Below, one piece after another: positions 60,008 to 64,000 of a stretch of DNA of 64,000 nucleotides. The notes under the pieces were generated by a model. That model saw only the letters and a list, made by a program, of their open reading frames with translations. It was not told the DNA's origin and did no database searches. The position numbers and the translations under genes were made by a program. The DNA comes from Lysobacterales bacterium (GTDB lineage: Bacteria > Pseudomonadota > Gammaproteobacteria > Xanthomonadales > Rhodanobacteraceae), in NCBI GenBank assembly GCA_016707485.1, contig JADJHN010000003.1, positions 496,001 through 560,000 of the forward strand, given 5' to 3'. How positions within the stretch are numbered: the stretch's first letter is position 1; the number at the start of each line of letters is the position of its first letter.

Positions 60008-61078
60008 TCAGGCGCCGATCGTGACGAGGCCGAAATACTTCAGGCAGGCGGCGACAACCACCCAGACAATCGTGATCGGAATGAACACCTTCCAGCCCAG
60101 GCGCATGATCTGGTCATAGCGGTAGCGCGGGAACGTGGCGCGGAACCACAGGTAGAAGAACGAGAACAGGAAGGCCTTGATGAAGGTCCACTGCCAGCCG
60201 CCCTTCCAGATCCAGTCGACCCATGCCACATCGGCATTGATCCACCCCTGCAGCGGGCTCAACCAGCCGCCCATGAAAAGCACGGTGGCGAGGAACGCGA
60301 TCAGGATCATGTTCGCGTATTCGGCAAGGAAGAAGATCGCGAACGCGGAACCCGAATACTCGACATGGAAACCGGCAACGATTTCCGATTCGCCTTCGGC
60401 CATGTCGAACGGCGCGCGGTTGGTTTCGGCGACACCGGAAATGAAATAGATGACGAACATCGGCAGCAGCGGCAGCCAGTACCAGTCAAGGAAACCCTTG
60501 CTGCCGGCCTGGGCCATGACGATCTCGGTCAGATTGAGGCTGCCGGTCATGATCATCACGCTGACCAAGGCAAAGCCCATCGGGATCTCGTAGGAGATGG
60601 TCTGTGCCGCCGCACGCATGGCCCCGAGCATCGCGTAGCGCGAGTTCGACGACCAGCCAGCGAGGATGATGCCGTAGACGCCCAGCGAGGTCAGCGCCAG
60701 CAACAGCAGCAGACCGACGTTGACATCCGCCAGCACCAGGCCGGCATCGAACGGCACCAGTGACCAGGCGGCAAACGAAGGCACCAGGGCGATCAGCGGG
60801 GCCAGCACGAACAGGAACTTGTTCGCCGAGCTGGGCTGGATGACTTCCTTGAACAACAGCTTGAAGACATCCGCAAAAGCCTGCAGCAGGCCGAACGGGC
60901 CGATCTGGTTCGGCCCCAGGCGCACGTGCATCCAGCCGATGACCTTGCGTTCCCAGTAGACGAACATCGCCACCGCGATGATCACCGGAACCGCGATCAC
61001 CAGGATTTTCAGCACTACCCAGGCGACGAGGCCGGTGTTGCCGTATGCCAGCAGCGATTCGCGCACCGCATCGATCAT
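60008..61078 (-). CDS. nuoH: NADH-quinone oxidoreductase subunit H
   Basis: A 356-residue membrane subunit lining the quinone chamber, with KVIGWMHVRLGPNQIGPFGLLQAFADVFKLLFKE, SYEIPMGFALVSV and AETNRAPFDMAEGESEIVAGFHVEYSG. ATG 61078 overlaps the nuoG stop (ATGA). Confidence 0.97.
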   Translation of the reverse strand: MIDAVRESLLAYGNTGLVAWVVLKILVIAVPVIIAVAMFVYWERKVIGWMHVRLGPNQIGPFGLLQAFADVFKLLFKEVIQPSSANKFLFVLAPLIALVPSFAAWSLVPFDAGLVLADVNVGLLLLLALTSLGVYGIILAGWSSNSRYAMLGAMRAAAQTISYEIPMGFALVSVMIMTGSLNLTEIVMAQAGSKGFLDWYWLPLLPMFVIYFISGVAETNRAPFDMAEGESEIVAGFHVEYSGSAFAIFFLAEYANMILIAFLATVLFMGGWLSPLQGWINADVAWVDWIWKGGWQWTFIKAFLFSFFYLWFRATFPRYRYDQIMRLGWKVFIPITIVWVVVAACLKYFGLVTIGA

Positions 61079-63420
61079 GCTGAAGCCCTCGCGATCTTCA
61101 AGGCCGAGCCATTGGCCGGGATCGCGGCAACCGCCGCGTAACCGGCCTCGATCCACGCTGCGCCAACGGGAACAGCCGCATCGACCTGCACAACAAGCAA
61201 CGTGGTCTCGACATGGGCCTTGTCGCCCTGCCCCAGACCAAGCCTGGCGGCATCGGCGGGGTTCAGGGAAACCCGCGGGCCGCAGGTCAGCGGATGCGCG
61301 TTGAGCGCAGGCGAACGACGCAACACGGCGTCGCCGCGATAGATGGCGGTGGTGGCAATGCGCTCGAATGCGCCGGCAGCGGTGCTTTTCGAAGTCCGCG
61401 CGCCCGGTTCACGCGCCGTCGTCGAGGCCTTGGTCATCTGCGCACGCACTTCGCCGATCTCGGTGAAACCGAATCCGTCAAGGGCCAACGCGGAACCGAG
61501 TGCGCGCAACACCTTCCAGCCCGGACGCGCCTCCGCCGGGGTCCTGGCGCCCGCGCCGAGAATCTGCACGATGCCATCGACATTCGTGTAGCTCGCCTCG
61601 ATCTCCGGCGGCAGGCCGATCGGCAATACTGCATGCGCCTTGCTGCGCACGCCGCTGCATGCGTACGCCCCGATGTAGAGATAGAAATCCGTGCTGCTGC
61701 GCGCCTGGTCGAAGGCGGCCGGCATGGCAAAGTCAGCCGAGCCGGCGTGATAGACGATCAGCGTCTTCGGCGGCCTGGCGAGCATCTGAGCGGCATTGCT
61801 TCCATCCTGCCGGGGTGCAACGCCGGCATCGGCGAGACCGATCGCGTTGGCACCGGAGGGAATCTCGTTGCAGGCCGAGCCGGTGGCACGTGCGATGAAT
61901 TTCGCCGCGGCCCGCAACCAGGCCGCATCGGCATGCTGCACGGCAGACTCGCCAAGGATCACCACCGAGGCGCTGGCATCGGTCAACTGGCTGATCAACG
62001 CCTTCGCCGACTCGCCGGCTGAGGTCTTCGCAAGCTCCGCAGCCAGGGTCGACGATGCCGGCAGCTTGCCTGCGTCATTGGCGGCGCGGGCAAGACCGAG
62101 GACGACATCGACCATCGCTGCCGGAGCAACGATCTGCTTGCCGGCAAGCGCGAAGTTGAAATCGAAATCCAGCGGATTGATGACATGCACCCTGGCCCCG
62201 GCATTCACCGCCTTGCGCAGGCGATGGTTGAGCAGAGGCATCTCATGGCGCGGGTTGCAACCGATGAGGAGGATGGACGTGGCCTTCTCCAGATCGGCAA
62301 CCGGCATTTCGAATGCGTGGGCATGCGGCGCATCGGAAAAATCGAGCTGGCGCAGGCGATGGTCGATCGCATCGCTGCCGAGTCCGCGCACGAGCCTGGC
62401 CAGCAGATGGCCTTCCTCGTTCGAGGTCAGCGGCGCCACCAGGGCACCGAGATCTGCACCCGAGCTGCGCAGCCGCTCGGCGACAAAGGCGAGGGCTTCG
62501 GTCCAACTGGTCTCGACCAGCTCGCCGTTCTTGCGGATCATCGGCATCGTTGCGCGATCTTCCGCATACAGGCCTTCATGACTGTAGCGATCGCGATCGG
62601 ACAGCCAGCATTCGTTGATCGCCTCGTTGTCGCGCGGCACCGTGCGCAGCACTTCGCCGCGGCGCGTGTGCAGCCACAGGTTCGAGCCGAGCGCATCGTG
62701 ATAGCCGATCGATGCGCGGGCAATCAACTCCCAGGCGCGGGCGCGGAAACGGAACGGCTTGTTGGTCAGCGCGCCAACCGGGCAGACATCGATCACGTTG
62801 CCCGACAACTCGCTCATCAAGGGCTGGCCGACGTAGGTGCCGATCTGCAGGCGTTCGCCACGCTCCATGCCGCCCAGTTCGTAGGTGCCAGCCACTTCGG
62901 CCATGACCCGGATGCAGCGCGTGCAATGGATGCAGCGGGTCATCTCGGTTTCGACCAGCGGGCCGAGATCCTCGTCGGCGACGACGCGCTTGCGTTCGAC
63001 GAAACGGCTGACGGAACGGCCAAATCCAAGCGACAGATCCTGCAACTCGCACTCGCCACCCTGGTCGCACACGGGGCAATCCAGCGGATGGTTGATGAGC
63101 AGGAATTCCATCGCATTGCGCTGCGCCGACAGCGCGCGCTGCGATTGCGTGAAGACCTTCATGCCATCGGCAACCGGGGTTGCGCACGACGGCTGCGGCT
63201 TCGGCATCGGCCTGCCACCCATCTCGACCTCGACCATGCACATGCGGCAATTGGCGGCGATGGGCAGTTTTTCGTGGTAACAGAAGCGCGGAATCGCCAC
63301 GCCGATGCGATCGGCGGCCTGAATGATCATCGAGCCCTTCGGCGCAAACACCTGGGTGCCATCGATCTCGATCGAGACATGATCGGGCGGTGCAGTCGGC
63401 GTCACTGGCTGCGCGCTCAT
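61075..63420 (-). CDS. nuoG: NADH-quinone oxidoreductase subunit G
   Basis: A 781-residue iron-sulphur subunit. The [2Fe-2S] ferredoxin domain has RFCYHEKLPIAANCRMCMVEV. The His-Cys N5 cluster (HPLDCPVCDQGGECELQD) and the two-cluster region CIHCTRCIRV...VIDVCPVGAL follow. A molybdopterin-oxidoreductase-like domain without the catalytic Mo site makes up the remainder. ATG 63420 was chosen because homology begins soon after it; in-frame sequence upstream is intergenic repeat. Confidence 0.97.
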   Translation of the reverse strand: MSAQPVTPTAPPDHVSIEIDGTQVFAPKGSMIIQAADRIGVAIPRFCYHEKLPIAANCRMCMVEVEMGGRPMPKPQPSCATPVADGMKVFTQSQRALSAQRNAMEFLLINHPLDCPVCDQGGECELQDLSLGFGRSVSRFVERKRVVADEDLGPLVETEMTRCIHCTRCIRVMAEVAGTYELGGMERGERLQIGTYVGQPLMSELSGNVIDVCPVGALTNKPFRFRARAWELIARASIGYHDALGSNLWLHTRRGEVLRTVPRDNEAINECWLSDRDRYSHEGLYAEDRATMPMIRKNGELVETSWTEALAFVAERLRSSGADLGALVAPLTSNEEGHLLARLVRGLGSDAIDHRLRQLDFSDAPHAHAFEMPVADLEKATSILLIGCNPRHEMPLLNHRLRKAVNAGARVHVINPLDFDFNFALAGKQIVAPAAMVDVVLGLARAANDAGKLPASSTLAAELAKTSAGESAKALISQLTDASASVVILGESAVQHADAAWLRAAAKFIARATGSACNEIPSGANAIGLADAGVAPRQDGSNAAQMLARPPKTLIVYHAGSADFAMPAAFDQARSSTDFYLYIGAYACSGVRSKAHAVLPIGLPPEIEASYTNVDGIVQILGAGARTPAEARPGWKVLRALGSALALDGFGFTEIGEVRAQMTKASTTAREPGARTSKSTAAGAFERIATTAIYRGDAVLRRSPALNAHPLTCGPRVSLNPADAARLGLGQGDKAHVETTLLVVQVDAAVPVGAAWIEAGYAAVAAIPANGSALKIARASA

Positions 63421-63532
63421 GCTCGGGCTCCTGTTGAAGCCGGGATTCGGCAAAGCTGGGACGTGCGGCTTTGTTCTACCGATTCCCGATTCCCCATTCC
63501 CCATTCCCGGTTTGCAACTGCAGTAAGCAAAG
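63421..63532. repeat. nuoF-nuoG gap with GGGAATGGGGAATC-type repeat
   Basis: The 112-base gap is unusual inside an otherwise tight operon. Its minus strand at 63481-63510 reads CCGGGAATGGGGAATGGGGA followed by ATCGGGAATC, a short tandem array of a GGGAAT unit. Such GGGAATC repeats are, to my knowledge, common between genes in Xanthomonadaceae. Confidence 0.6.
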
Positions 63533-64000
63533 TCATGCCGCTTCCCCCCGCTGCAAACCCACCATCGACCTGCCATTCACGATGAAATACTCGAATTCGT
63601 GCCAGTAGTGGCGCAGGAAACCCTGCACGGGCCAGGCGGCGGCTTCGCCGAAGGCACAGATCGTGTGGCCTTCGATCTGGCCGGCCGCGGCTTTCAAGGT
63701 ATCCAGATCGCCGAGTTGGGCATTGCCCTGGATGATGCGGGTCAGCATGCGGTACATCCAGCCGGTACCCTCGCGACACGGCGTGCACTGGCCGCAGGAT
63801 TCCTGGAAATAAAAACGTGAGATGCGCTGGCAGGCGCGCACCATGCAGGTCGATTCATCCATGACGATGACCGCGCCGGAACCCAGGCCGGAACCGGCCT
63901 TCTGGATCGCGTCGTAATCCATGGTCAGGCCCATCATGGTTTCACCGGGCAGCACCGGCATCGACGAACCGCCAGGGATCACCGCCTTGAGCCTGGCGCC
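63533..64000 (-). CDS. nuoF: NADH-quinone oxidoreductase subunit F, C-terminal part (5' end outside window)
   Basis: The visible 155 codons end complex I's NADH-binding flavoprotein. The [4Fe-4S] N3 motif is SCGQCTPCREG with the further Cys in HTICAFGEAAAW. KAVIPGGSSMPVLP precedes them. The FMN and NADH sites lie beyond the window edge. It is read in the same direction as nuoG-nuoN. Confidence 0.97.
   Translation of the reverse strand, partial: GARLKAVIPGGSSMPVLPGETMMGLTMDYDAIQKAGSGLGSGAVIVMDESTCMVRACQRISRFYFQESCGQCTPCREGTGWMYRMLTRIIQGNAQLGDLDTLKAAAGQIEGHTICAFGEAAAWPVQGFLRHYWHEFEYFIVNGRSMVGLQRGEAA

Overview
The window is about 64 kb of GC-rich chromosome from a gammaproteobacterium. It is probably a member of the Xanthomonadales/Lysobacterales, near the Rhodanobacteraceae or Lysobacteraceae. 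This placement is inferred from gene style: a FimX-like degenerate GGDEF/EAL protein, a kelch protein ending in an IFKNGFD-type tail, many Tat-exported enzymes and a complete nuo operon. No rRNA or tRNA gene was seen, and no irregular repeat group qualifies as a CRISPR array.

Bases 1-30,000 are ordinary backbone. They carry the 3' part of uvrA, a hotdog thioesterase, a TonB-dependent haem-type receptor interrupted by an in-frame TGA, and a cytochrome cd1 nitrite reductase (nirS) with an extra N-terminal cytochrome c domain behind an FNR/DNR-like half-conserved box. These are followed by an isoquinoline-oxidoreductase-type molybdoenzyme pair, an EF-G-like GTPase, two peptidases, RNase T2, two small SET-domain proteins, a ComEA-like HhH protein, a HutD protein, a FimX-like signalling protein, a FEN-like exonuclease, a nitroreductase and the three-gene proton-translocating transhydrogenase (pntAA-pntAB-pntB).

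Bases 29,700-45,900 form an accessory region with visibly lower GC and many broken genes. In order it holds an FRG-domain protein, a periplasmic ClpP-fold protein with a frameshifted companion, and an IS3-family element that truncates an older decayed IS21-family element, which itself lies in the N-terminus of a fossil REP-associated tyrosine transposase (RAYT). Next come a HEPN pair (an AbiU2-like protein and a broken ApeA-like protein), a phospholipid cluster (CDP-alcohol phosphatidyltransferase, acyltransferase, CdsA-like), an intact 327-residue RAYT and a frameshifted kelch-repeat protein. An 11-base core, GGGACACCCAC, occurs about 14 times exactly plus variants in this stretch. Nearly all copies have one orientation, and they cluster on the 3' side of the RAYT gene and its fossils. 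I read this as a RAYT with its own repeat family; it is the most unusual system here.

Bases 45,900-64,000 return to backbone: pirin, catalase (its 3' end merging into a suspicious poly-G stretch), a VOC protein, an MscS/YbdG channel, a cysteine-rich HTH regulator divergent from an exported His-rich protein, FolE2 and a flavin reductase, then the nuo operon on the minus strand (nuoN to nuoF, with nuoF cut by the window edge).

Several frameshifts lie in homopolymers (24,777; 35,620), and long G runs occur at 24,354 and 48,268-48,386. Some broken genes may therefore be sequencing or assembly errors rather than biology.
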